A stretch of 64,000 nucleotides of DNA. Source: Macropodus opercularis. Lineage: Eukaryota > Chordata > Actinopteri > Anabantiformes > Osphronemidae. Where the stretch lies: assembly GCA_030770545.1 (NCBI GenBank), contig CM061107.1, positions 5,730,001-5,794,000 of the forward strand, read 5' to 3'. The position numbers were made by a program, and so were the translations under genes. This document shows, piece by piece, positions 53,301-64,000 of the stretch. Under the pieces are notes generated by a model. The model saw only the letters and a list, made by a program, of their open reading frames with translations. It was not told where the DNA came from and ran no database searches. Every line of letters begins with the position of its first letter. The stretch's first letter is position 1.

Positions 53301-53480
53301 TTCTTAACTGCTCTGTAATGATGAGGCCTGAATGGGCTCATAACCCCAGTAAGCACCTGCTGCAATAGCTGGACTATTACAATTACCACACCACAACCCT
53401 AATGGCCACCACTCTACATTATGAAATAGCCCCCAAATGCACCAGTGAATGCAGCTAATGTGGTCACAACTTCCTCCAAG
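53301..53480. promoter_or_regulatory. Conserved non-coding element candidate
   Basis: Unique block with CTGTAATGATGAGG, CTATTACAATTACC and GCAGCTAATGTGG. The 124-codon plus-strand frame starting at 53449 overlaps its right end and is Ser-rich without a known domain, so I prefer the regulatory reading. Confidence 0.3.
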
Positions 53481-54744
53481 TCTGGAGTCCAGTGTCATTG
53501 TGGAGAAACCAATGAGGGGTTTAGTGGACAGAGATAATTATGGTGCTGCTCATCACATCTACAGCACTTCTGAATCTGCTGTGCGTGTACTGTCTTCTGT
53601 CTCTTCCTTAGCCCACCCCTCTGCGTTGTCCCATCTTGTTATGGACTCATCACTGTGTTCCCAGACGGTTGGCCCGGGCGTATCAGCGAGCATCTCCTCA
53701 CTGAAGAGCAATTTAACAGTTAGCTCACTGCACACAGGCCCAATTACAGGTGAATCTAATCCTAGATTAGACAATATGCAGCCAGTCTTTGTTTACAAGG
53801 TTCAGACAAAAAGTAATGTCTGATCTGGAAAGATTCAATTTAAGAGGGCCCAGACAGGGCTGCCCTGACTCACCGCTCCGATCGACATCATTCGTTTTGC
53901 ATTTACCTTGAGAAATTGGAATATTATTGACTTGCTGGAAAGCGGCAGAAACAGAAAAATAGGTGTGATGCATTTTTTCTACTTCACTGCCCCCAGGCTT
54001 GGCAATAAGGACATGTAACTGATGCATTAAAGCCGCTTGATTTGACTGGTAAAATCTAGTTGCTCCACTGCACTGATCTATTTTGGCAATTTTACATTTG
54101 CTGCACCAAATGTCATATTATGTTAGCGGCAAAATACGCTTAGACCGTAGGTATTAACCAATTTAATCACAGCTCGACACATGAACTCCGGGAACTGACT
54201 GTCTGCTTTCCTGCTGTGTGCATAATAACGACAACACATTTCCATATATTGACAGACATCCAGTAAAAATAATGCCCTGTGTCATTTATATCTATAAACC
54301 ATTTACATGTCGTCTTTCAAAGTTCTTTCAGTTGTACCATCTCAGTGCAGCTTGCAATGTGGTCACATGCAGCCTCATAAGATGTGCACGTACTGACTTG
54401 GCACCTGACGCAGAGTATGGTGACGCCAAGCACATGTGAGGACAGAACTGCATATGCCCGATCAAAACATTCAGCAAATGTGTACAAACAGCTGCAGAGT
54501 GGAAAAATGAGGAGGATACAAATGTGTGCATAGAGCTTAGCCTTTTCTAATATTTGTGGTGTGTTTGTTTGGGAGGAGTCCATGTTGGCAGCTAACCTCT
54601 CTCAGTCTTGGACTAGAAGCCTGCTGTATCTCTCCACGTGTAATGCATTTGTATCGTTTTAAATCACAATCTTGGCAGGTTGTTGGGCGTGAAAACAGCT
54701 TCTCCCCCACCTCAATCATACCTCTCTCAACGCTCCTCGAGTGT

Positions 54745-54759
54745 ACACACCCACACACC

Positions 54760-54808
<49 letters not shown>

Positions 54809-54817
54809 ACACACCCC

Positions 54818-54849
<32 letters not shown>
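54745..54849. repeat. Long compound (CA)n microsatellite with C-run interruptions
   Basis: About 105 bases of CA repeat, broken by CCCA and C7 interruptions, followed by CAGCAGCAG. It is the largest simple repeat in the window. The His/Thr and Cys/Val repeat frames on both strands across it are artefacts of the repeat. Confidence 0.97.
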
Positions 54850-54850
<1 letters not shown>

Positions 54851-57127
54851 CAGCAGTGTCATCTGGCCCCTTCAGCATGACTTCACTCAAGGATCTTTAG
54901 TTGAGGCCAGCAAAGGCCACAAGGGAGAGACTGGGTGCTGTCACGCACATCTAAAAATCTTTGATCCCATCCATATGTGATTAAACATTCATACGGAGCC
55001 ATTAGCTTGTGGTAAGTTGGCTTTTAAAGGGAACCACATAGGAGGAACCATTAAAGTCAGTCTGGGAGGTCGGGGAATTCTCTGTCTTGAGCTTTGAGCG
55101 TGCCCTACTTTATTTTCCAGCAACAATCAGATTAGATTAGAAACTGGCAGTTTTGATGTTAAAAACTCTGCCTGTCAAGAAGCCCGAAATGTAAACAGCA
55201 CCACCCTGCTTCATCATAGTTGCTGGTCTATTGTGAAAAACAGCCGTGTGATCCATAATACGTCAGATATTTTTTCAGATTAGTCTGTCAGTTAGTAGAT
55301 CAGTCCCTGATTGGACGTATTTGCCCAGGTTTTCTTTTGAATTGACACCGACTTGATTGAGAGACACAGTCAAATTGCTTGATCTCTTGCTTTACGTGTG
55401 AAATGGTTCCTCCTCTGAAAAATAAACTAATAAGAAGGGAACGTTTATTCTGACTGATTTCAAAAGGTTATCTTATGCCATCCATTTAAATTCATAGACA
55501 AATCAAAACACAAATCGATCAAAATATATTTATGACCCACTGGGGAAATCCAAGTAAATACTAATTAAATAGGCCACTTTGCCGTCTTCTGAAACAAAGT
55601 TCAACTGCATATTTACCTTCCACTTTTCAAAATCAATAGTGTCATTAATTCCCCTTCGTCTTTCTAAAAATCTCCAGTCTCACCGTTTGTCATTACTAAC
55701 TGTGAAAGTACTCAGACGAATAAGAGGTAAAGTTTTACTTGGGGGCAGCCAGGGGACACAGTGTTAGCTTGCATGTGATGTGGCTCTAATCTTGTCTATG
55801 TCAGTGAGTCACTGCTGAGCTTAAATCCTCTCAGTGTTGTCCATTTATATTTTAGGCAAACCTGGAGTTCTTATCCAAAGTGATGCGAGTGTGGCACTAA
55901 AACGAGCTTAAATCCCTAAATTACAAGGAACTGAATATTACAGAACACTGCAGTATCTGTGTTGAGCACAGTATCAGCATGGTGCATGGAAGTGAGAGCA
56001 GAAAAGGAAAAAATAAAGTCCAGTAGAAAAAAGTTGATAAATTCCTGGAAATATTTAATACACTTTACTAAACATCATTTTGTGTCTTTTATTAATTACG
56101 AGGACGGTTTTCATGAAAGGCTCGCACAGCTGATAAGGGACGTGGCATACTGAAATGCTGCTAAAGTAATTAACTGTAGCTATTATTTAAAGGCAAGTAC
56201 TGATTGAAAATTATAATCTACCTGAAATTTATCAGACAAAACAAACATTTAATCACAGAGAAAATATTGCACATTATTTCACACAAGTCTAGTTTATGGA
56301 AGCTATTAAAAAGTGCAGTTCATAGTGTGTGTCTCAGTTACTGGAAAAACTAATACCTGCTTCCTAACAGTAACGGGAGGAACATATAAAATCAGATCCT
56401 TGGTAAATATGGGATTCAAGATTCAGTGGACTGTAATTTAGCATGGCTGTCAATTATTAGGACTCAGTCTAACCTGTGTTGTTGTCTCAATCTACTAAGC
56501 TAAACTGTAGCTGACATACAGCACTTTCATTTACTGTATATGTTTTTTTTCCTAGGGAAGTTTATTTCATACAAAACCACGTAACACACACAAACATGAC
56601 ACTTCAGTCCTACTGAAGAGGGCTAGTGTTGCTTGAAGGTCACATTCTGTAATGAATTCACTGGAATGGTGACAATTATACACACAAACTGTTCGTGCAC
56701 ACCTACAGTCACATACACACTTATGTGTCTCCCTCGACTCCCTTCACTCCAGTGCAATGATGATTGGGTCTCTCCACTGGACTGACTCCACTCCTGCTCT
56801 GCCATTCCACTCAGCACAGTGAGAAATCACCTAGTCAGCCTCGAACTATTACAGAGTAATTGGCCTTTTAAAGAGGGCATCCACCATGTGAAACAGTGTA
56901 ACAGAGACTGATACTCTCATTGCTCCATTCCCCATTTTTGTCCTCCATTCCTCTACACTTACAATCCCCCCCCCCTCCTGGCTTCACCTCTTGCTCTCCC
57001 TCACTTTCCAGGCCAGCAGCTCTCGGTGTGTCTCTCCGTTTCGACACCGTGTTCCTGTAGCACCTGTCTGCCGCTGACTCCTGCTGACCTCTAAAAGCCG
57101 AGTGCTGTAGCTGCCTGTGTTACCACT
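54850..57127. other. Intronic stretch without recognisable features
   Basis: Unique AT-rich sequence with a C10 run at 56966-56975. No exon or repeat family is recognised. Confidence 0.6.
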
Positions 57128-57146
57128 TTCAGCACTGGACAGCTCC
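57128..57146 (+). promoter_or_regulatory. Compressed RE1-like site
   Basis: TTCAGCAC is followed by one T and then GGACAGCTCC. Both RE1 halves are nearly perfect and in the right order, but the site is two bases shorter than canonical. Whether REST binds this spacing is uncertain. Confidence 0.3.
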
Positions 57147-59600
57147 TTCACTGGACAGACCAACTTTATTTTCAAGTAGAAAGCCAGATCAGGCTGTGGA
57201 GCAGCGATTCCCTCAGAAATGCTGTGTCAGCGGGAGCAGCAGAGATCACAGCGAGACTGTCCACACCGAACTGCCAGACAATGGCACAAAGTACAAATGT
57301 ATGTGATAGTAGTCATGGCAAAAAGTAACATTAAAAACAGTTCAAACAACGAGACCAATAGACCCAAATAATACACGCAGAAACGTTGTTGAAAGATTGA
57401 AAACATTTCAGTTTTCATGTCATTACTTTGTCTACATTTATTACCTCTGGTGTGTGTTTGTGTTGAGTTTGATTATAAGGTTCTGGGGAAATGCTGTAAA
57501 ATAAAAAACACTCAATAAAAGATTAGGAGGAGGAAGATAAAAAGGTGGAACAAAATAAGGTGTTTGTCAAACATGTCTGCACATTTGCATGATGTCTGGC
57601 TTGCAGACAGACAGAAGGCCTCTGGGGAGATGAGCTGAAGTGCTGTGTGTGTGTTTCAGTGTGCGGACGAGAGACAACCCGTGTTTGTTATGAATGTGTG
57701 AGAGTGTGTGTTGAGAGTGTAAGTGCAACTTCCTGTTTGACATGTGCAGCTCTGGGAGTGAGGAGGAAGACAGGGAGGAAGTGAAAGCGGAGACAGATAA
57801 AGGATGACATCTAAAATAGTGTTCATCAACTGCAAACCACGGAATGAAAAACTTCCCCGCACAAGCTGCCGACTGAGAAAAAAAAAACAAGAAAAAAAAC
57901 TAGTGGCGTGTAGTTCAAGCGTCGCCCGGTCACCTAGCAGGTCTCCCCTCGGAGGCTTCGGCTCAGACCCCAGATATGCTGCAGGGAGACCAGTGCTCAC
58001 TGGAGAGACACATGTCACGGCCGCTCTGTGTAACACGTTGCCATCTTGACCCAGCCTGCCGATGTACGAAGGTAATGGATGGGTGTTAAACGGAATACGG
58101 TGAGGTTAAACGATTAGAGAAGTTCGGAGTTTCAGCAGTAAACACACAACCGGCTAATGTGCTCCTCTAGCGTAGGTCAACGTGGCCTAATGAACTCACT
58201 CCTCCACACAAAGCTGGACTCTGCAGCTGTACTGGGTTTAGTCGGGCAGCATTGGAACAGCAGGTCCTGTGACACAGAGGACGTCTGGTAGCTGCCGAAG
58301 CCACTGCAAAGGCAACTGATGGAGCAGGAGGGTCCTTCACAAATGACTTCAATTACCACAGTTACCACCAGGACAAGTAGAAACTCATTGGAACCAAGGG
58401 AAGACATTAATCTTGTTGACAGCTTAAATAAGTGTACGATCATATTGGTCAATTTGTGAATTGAATGTAATTATTTATTTGTTTTTTCATTAAATTGTTT
58501 GTTTTATTATATGTTGGTTTAATTTGTCAGATCATCCCAATATGAAAGTAATCCAAGCTGCTGTGACTCGGCTTCCAGACAACCTCACCATGAATCTTCA
58601 CTTCACTGGGTTTCCTGACCTGAGCTAAATTTCTGACTAGAGTGGCTCAACTTCACGCCTCAGGGAGACAATCCGAACTTTACAATAATGCTACGCAGAT
58701 CAACAACAGTGGACTCATCCTGCAGAGAGCAGCAGGTGACTGTCTAACCAAGCCACTGAAGGCAACACAAGCAGCACATTAGCGACACAAACAAAGCTCG
58801 CACACCTATCTGTGTCTTTCAATCACTGGGCGGATTTCTGAGCGTGAGCTAGTACAACTATAGCCGATCCTCTTCAATACGACAAACAGCTACAAGAAAA
58901 CGGTTGGTTACAAGGTCAAGAGCTTCGAAGGCAAAGATAGACACAAGGAAAGAGGAAGCACTACATAAAAACCTACACTCCTCTCTTCAGAATTAGATGC
59001 GTCTCTTACTAATCCACCGTTTCCTGTCACAACGAGTAGACAGAGAAACCTCAGATGAGGGAAACTACCCCATACAAAAGCACAGTCATGCTTGTAGCCA
59101 GAGAAAAAAAAGACATAAGAGGCGAGTGGGAGAGAGGAAGCAAAATTCAGGATCACCTCACAGAGCCAGAGAGAGAGCAGGAGAGCAGTAATACGTTTTC
59201 ATCTGAAATATTAAAGCTTCTGCATTAATCTGTCTTCCCTTTCCCCGGGGTGCTGGTGAAGGCTCTCGCCGTCCTGAGTTCCCCAGGAAAAGGACAGAGA
59301 CCCGCTACAGCACCTCACCTCCTGCTTGTCCTCAGGCTAGCACACGCTCTCTCCATCTCTTCTTTCATAATGGCCATTTAAGTGTTTGTGTGGGAGTGGG
59401 CCCTGTGTCTGAAATGGCAGATGTGGTCAGATCTGGTCGGGTCTGGAAATAAGGGAAGCGCTCGCAACTTTACATAGCGTTCCACTCCCTTACGAAGGCT
59501 TTCACGTGTTAGCTGATAATCAGCGACTCTTTAGGCAACATGTCTCCAGTGTGAAGAATTACTGCGTTTGCTGCATTGCTGGCAGCAGAAAGAACTAGAT
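57147..59600. other. Intronic stretch without recognisable genes
   Basis: The segment at 57600-58060 is GC-richer with overlapping frames of 81-126 codons on both strands, none recognised. Between 58150 and 58870 the sequence is unique, with no terminal repeats I could find. No splice-flanked exon is supported. Confidence 0.55.
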
Positions 59601-59950
59601 GGATATTTTACACTTCGGCTTTAACAATTTTGAGACTAAAATCAATTAATCATTCAAAGGAATAATTACTTTCTGGCCTAGCTGAATAGATTAGCAGTTA
59701 TGTACAATCCCACGATTCACACATCAAAGCTGTTAATGTAATCTTAACATGAAATGGACACCAGTGCCCCCAGTCAGCTGAGTTTTTTATATTCTTCCTA
59801 ATGAGTACGCTCTCAGCTGGAGATTTATGTCCGTTCAAAGGCTTCGCGCTTTTAACACCTGCACCGCTCTAATTGTTTCGCTGGCACTTCATGAAGGGAG
59901 TGGCACCCATCTAGCTTTTTATCTAGGCCACCAGATCCACAGCTGGATCC
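59601..59950. promoter_or_regulatory. Conserved non-coding element candidate
   Basis: About 350 bases of unique sequence beginning with AATCAATTAATCATTC and GGAATAATTAC, then a mixed-composition segment with TCTAATTGTTTCG and CTTTTTATC. Density of homeodomain cores and lack of repeats suggest an enhancer. Unverified. Confidence 0.3.
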
Positions 59951-61448
59951 ATCTGGCCCTGCTGCCTCCTCTCTCCGTCTCTGCATAGGCACACATGGGC
60001 TTGTGGGCACACATGACATCCATCATGTGCACGCATCTCCTCCTACACACACACCAGCTGTCGTGGATTACCAAATAAAAAGTGCAGGTCATTTTCTGAC
60101 TTACGACCAGTGTTTGATGGCCTTTCCCTGGATGCCTCCCAACACAATAGCACAGTTGGGCCTATTTTTATACCGTAATACCATGATACGATTTAGATGT
60201 ATAGCAGTGAGCACAAATGGAAAGAAAATGCTATTAAACGCAGTGAATGACAGATAGCCCTTTGTAGTCAACATCTTTTATACTTAGGCGAAGCAAACTG
60301 GATGTAGGAAAAGAGCATATTACTACAGAAAGCACCGTGTGACTGTGTGGAGGTGCTCTGTTGTTTGTTCACCAACATCTGACAACTAAAACTCCCCAGT
60401 CCTGTGCCAAGGAAAAACGAAATGTATTTCACTTTGTGCTTTATTTTCCTTTCTGCTCAAGCCTTGAAGTGGCCACTCAAAAACATGTGGGTTCCTTTAA
60501 TCAACGTGAAGTCGAGAATCAGTCTTCCCCCACCTTCATCTATCTTCACTTCCCTCCGTACACTGATGCAACACGCTGACCCCCCAATCTTCCCACTAGC
60601 AGATCTCGGCTTAATCTTCATTATTCTGTAACTGTGACTCCCGCTGGCTTCACTGTCAGCCTCAGCTTCACAAACCCTCCCAAGCAGCCTCCTCCGGTCC
60701 CATGCCAGCCTTATCTGACACACACAAGCACACTGCGAATTCAGAGGGAACGCTTGCCTTTTGTAAAACAGACATTTTAGGAGTAACAACATGCAAAATA
60801 GTCACTTGGGTACCCAGCTGAGGCTTTAAAGCTTTAGTTACCAAGAGAGGGAGAGGGTGAAACCATTGGACTGAAGCAACCCACCAATTGCTTTCCCACA
60901 ACTGCAATAAAATATTCCATCATATCCCTAAAGCATCCCTGACTCCAGCTGGGATCAAAGAGTATACTTGATGAGTGAGAGGAGAGCATATTAGTGCCTA
61001 CGATGGCAGCGTCTCACTAGCACAGAGCCCTTCACTTCGTTCCATTAATAGCCGTCATGGAAAGATACATGATAGGGTTTGGTGTTTCCATTTCCTCTGT
61101 AAGTGTAGATACACAACAGGAGACGACACACTGCTGGATAACCGCATACTGTGCCAGTGTTGAATCACATGTTGATGTTGGTATTTCTTGCAGCTGAGTG
61201 GACAAATGGCTGTTAACAGACGTACTTGCACTGCCGTAAATAGCTTAGCCTTACCCTTATTCGTTTACATGGCCCAATATACAATGTTTTTGCCGGGAAG
61301 ATCCTGTGTCTCTCGTCATGTTCCTTTCAGGCTGTCGCTGACAGGTGTTTTATAGGGAGGAGCACTGTTGTTGTGGATGTCCTATCAATGATTCAATGGA
61401 GCACATCAGATGGAAAAGAGACAGAGAGAGAGATGTCTCTGCCTGGAT

Positions 61449-61450
<2 letters not shown>
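59951..61450. other. Intronic stretch without recognisable features
   Basis: Overlapping frames at 60361-60907 on both strands (up to 111 codons) have no recognisable domain. No repeat family was seen. Confidence 0.6.

Positions 61451-61479
<29 letters not shown>
61451..61479. repeat. (GT)n microsatellite
   Basis: About fourteen perfect GT units followed by a G-rich stretch (GGAGGGGGGAGG). Confidence 0.97.
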
Positions 61480-62320
61480 GAGGGGGGAGGTTCAATATAT
61501 AATTCACTGAGTTGTTTCACAGGTTGGGTGTGGATGTGATGGATGCTCTTTCAGTTTCGTGAAGCTTCAGCGTCTTCAAACCTTGACTCTTTAAGGACAC
61601 TTTGAGCATGTGCTACACTTCTAAATGTCCTTTTATGATCTTTTGATCCGTACACTGGGTGAGCACCACAACGCACACACTAAGTTAGAAGCACAGTAAC
61701 TCTCCACTTGTCCTGCTCAATTAAGTGTAAAAAAAGTGTGTTTGTGTGAGCGTTGATCAGCAAGCATGGGCTACAAATCCACAGAACAGAGCCATGTAAG
61801 ATGGCAGATTAAGGGAATATGAAACACACAGTAGCGTCGTGCTAGAAAAGGGCTTTTGTCTTGTTATCTTCGGGAGTGAGTTGACATTATCCTCATGGAT
61901 AAGGTTTTACTATGCATGGATTACCACATGAGACAAGCTGCGCACGCCCCCAGCAAAACAACATGAGAGGGCCATCGTCGATCGCGGTTTCCATTTCCCT
62001 CTCAACTCGCGCTCCCTCTCCCTCTCCCACTATTCATCAGCGCCACGCTCAGCACACCTGGGGCTTCTGCCAGGGTTGGAAAGCAGCAGTGTCTGCATTA
62101 CGGCGCTATCTTTGGCTTATATTGAATAATCTGACACAATGAAATGTAAAGCAAACACACGAGAAGTTTAGTCTAAGTATATATTTAACGCAATTACAAA
62201 ACCTAGCATCAGTAATGCAGTGGTCCATCTGGAAAAGCAGTGACTAAGCATGGTACCTACGATATGCAGATTTAAGGTTCAGCATAATGTGAAGAACTGA
62301 AGGATATCAGAGACCTATAA
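61480..62320. other. Intronic stretch without recognisable features
   Basis: Unique sequence. No exon, repeat family or strong motif was identified. Confidence 0.6.
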
Positions 62321-62460
62321 AAGAAAGCAGCGCAGCTGATAATACTTCGGAGGAAGTGGTGACAGCAGCTAATGTGGAATGATGAATGAAACACTTATCT
62401 CTTCCGGTACTCTCCTAAGATAAGAGCTCTCATTGGCTGGTATTCATATTGTCAGAGATG
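62321..62460. promoter_or_regulatory. Regulatory element candidate with inverted GATA pair
   Basis: TTATCT (62395-62400) and AGATAA (62418-62423) are GATA sites in inverted orientation, 17 bases apart, within ACTTATCTCTTCC and CCTAAGATAAGAG. They sit in a unique block that also has GCTGATAATAC, CAGCTAATGTGG and a CATTGG (inverted CCAAT) sequence. GATA2/3 act in neurons, so neural use is possible. Inference only. Confidence 0.3.
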
Positions 62461-62914
62461 TGAGATGAATGAAGAAACCCCACAAAGCAGAGCTGGGAGG
62501 AAGGAGACAGGCATGAGGGTGCCTTACGACAGAGGACACTGGGATGAGAGTAAAAAAAGGAGAAACTAAGTATAGAGACATGAATGATAGTGGGAGGGAT
62601 GGTAGAGAGAGAAGGAGAGAGCGAGAGGTGACCTCCATCTCCACACGCCACAATAAGCCTCCCCATCGCAACCAGGGCACCGTGGCACATTTCCCGTGAC
62701 TGGGGGTGGCAGCAGGCCACACATTGCAGTGAATCAATCCGACTGCAGCAACCTCCACAGTCCACACTTTCCTGCAGTCTCGTCATGTACCCAGATGCTA
62801 TGTGCGAAGCAGAGCTAGCGAGAAATCATGCTCCACATGCTGTGCCTACCTCAAGTTGTCACTTGAGATCTCTCCATGTTGCAGTAATGGAGGCTTAAAC
62901 ACAGAAATGTGCCT

Positions 62915-63043
62915 TGGCCTTGTAATGGACTGGACGACCTGTCCAGGATAGACCCCGCCTCTTGGCCAATGACAGCTGGAATGGGCTGCAGCACCCCTGT
63001 GACCCTTCCAAGGACGAGCAGTTAGGATGATGGATGGATGAAA
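62915..63043 (+). repeat. Fragment resembling the 3' end of a teleost L2-type LINE (or a SINE sharing it)
   Basis: The segment has the familiar order of fish L2/Maui-type tails: ACTGGACGACCTGTCCAGG, a CCCCGCCTC block, CCAATGACAGCTGGAATGGG, a GCAGCACCCC block, GACCCTTCCAAGGA, and a GATGATGGATGGATG tail. The terminal TGGA/ATGG repeats mark the 3' end, so insertion is on the plus strand, antisense to nrg3. Only about 130 bases remain, with no open reading frame, and divergence from the usual GATAAGCGG version suggests an old copy. The family name is from memory. Confidence 0.65.
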
Positions 63044-64000
63044 GACAAAAAATGTACGTAGTGTACCATACAAATTTAAATCTTGTCTAATCTCCTGTTT
63101 TATAGCCTCCGAACCTTATGAAGCGTTTCTTTAAATCATCTGTGAGCCATGAAGATGTTTTTATAAGTTAATAAAGGCTTTGTTCAGCCACTATGTTATA
63201 ATCCCTCTAAAATGGGATGATATCCAACTGAACACCTGTATCACACAGGGCATTACATCTGGAACAGCTTTGTACAAAAAAATAGCTGTTATTAAATTCG
63301 CATCCCACCAAAACCTGCGTCCAAGCCGCCAGCACCGCACCACACCACACCTCATTCGCCTCCATCTTCATCCTCTTCCTTTCCGCGTTTGCAAATTGAT
63401 AACGGAACCAGAGTTCCTGCAGGGTCGGTAATTCAATATTGGGATCTAACAGTCTCAGATCAGATATGATGGACTGTAATCCTCTCTGCACTGCCACAGC
63501 CGCGCACACTACTACAGTGCATCTCAGTGCTCGCTGAGCCACCAGCAAGCCACTGTTCTCTGCACATGAATGAACGGAGTGAGCGAGTGAATGGACGAAC
63601 TCTGGCTTTGTGGATAACTGCGCCGTAGCAAAATGAGCGAATTAGGCAGAAGCAGACACTTCAACGCTGCTTCTAAAGATTTAAACCATCTGAGAGGTAA
63701 TTCTTATTATGCGTGACTCCGCTCCAAAAGGCCAACTCTATATACAGTGAGGTCCCACGGAGCGTCTCTGCCATTAGACCACTGAGCATGGGACATCTCA
63801 AGCACTCTATAAAAGAGAGGCTTAATCAATTATTCACACTTCCAGCAACACACATTCCATATGTTCCTCATCCCATACATTAATATTTCAGCCAATACCA
63901 CCACGCCCTACATCTTCAGCTCCCTGCCACCTCCCAGTGGACATGTTGTCTACATAAATCACACAGTGACATTAAGCAGCCATGAGATGGCCTCGGTCAG
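63044..64000. other. Intronic stretch at the right edge, nothing firm
   Basis: A frame of 113 codons at 63207-63548 (minus) was checked against the expected first exon of nrg3 and does not fit: no long hydrophobic segment with flanking Ser/Thr-rich region. A lone TATAAAAG at 63808-63815 has no supporting promoter context. Confidence 0.55.

Larger units (their letters stand above)
7053..64000 (-). other. nrg3: nrg3 first intron (partial, at least 57 kb)
   Basis: Everything from the EGF exon acceptor to the right edge should be the intron that separates the EGF exon from the large first exon. That first exon encodes the N-terminal hydrophobic segment and the Ser/Thr-rich region. No minus-strand frame here contains such a segment, so the first exon should lie past 64000. 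In mammals this intron is several hundred kilobases long, so a huge intron with regulatory content is expected. The intron assignment is inference from the single anchored exon. A small nested gene on either strand is not excluded, but none is recognisable. Confidence 0.75.

Noticed and set aside
54537..54980. His/Thr and Cys/Val repeat proteins in several frames
   Set aside because: They are translations of the CA microsatellite.
57804..58049. Basic, Lys/Arg-rich 81-codon plus-strand frame
   Set aside because: The basic run comes from an A-rich segment; a longer unrelated frame overlaps on the opposite strand and no similarity is recognised.
63207..63548. 113-codon minus-strand frame as a possible nrg3 first exon
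   Set aside because: It lacks the expected hydrophobic segment and Ser/Thr-rich region and has no suitable donor in the required phase 1 context that I could identify.
63808..63815. TATAAAAG as a possible promoter
   Set aside because: No initiator, CpG-rich context or downstream exon is visible, and such 8-mers are common in AT-rich introns.

Overview
The window is vertebrate, and most likely teleost fish, nuclear DNA. It is moderately AT-rich, has no bacterial-style gene packing, and carries CA/GT microsatellites and one short fragment resembling the 3' tail of fish L2-type LINEs. Only one piece of coding sequence can be supported: a 133 or 136 bp exon on the minus strand at 6917-7052. It encodes the first four cysteines of an EGF-like domain that I recognise as neuregulin-3 (nrg3). 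It is flanked by a polypyrimidine tract with a CAGCAG acceptor and a strong GTGAGT donor.

Taking that exon as the anchor, the layout is simple. Positions 1-6916 are the start of the intron after the EGF exon. Positions 7053-64000 are the 3' end (at least 57 kb) of the intron before it, which corresponds to the giant first intron of nrg3 in other vertebrates. The first exon (N-terminus and Ser/Thr-rich part) and the exon with the last two EGF cysteines were looked for and not found, so both should lie outside the window. The other open frames of 60-183 codons are about what chance gives in 64 kb of this composition, and none resembles a protein I know.

The remainder is intronic, very poor in recognisable transposons, and marked by several stretches that look like conserved non-coding elements: unique sequence of mixed composition with clusters of TAATTA/ATTAA homeodomain cores. 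Specific sites read by eye include a near-canonical RE1 (REST/NRSF) site at 29769-29789, two non-canonical RE1-like arrangements, RFX X-box-like sites at 2233-2246 and 25633-25667, a CTCF-like core at 33222-33236, a full CRE at 4878-4885, POU octamers, and an inverted pair of GATA sites at 62395-62423. All regulatory calls are motif readings without alignment or functional data.

I found no unusual gene system, CRISPR array, RNA gene or intact mobile element. The points most worth following up are the extra residue in the nrg3 EGF C1-C2 loop, the tandem NAGNAG acceptor in front of that exon, and the RE1 and X-box candidates in a large neural-gene intron.
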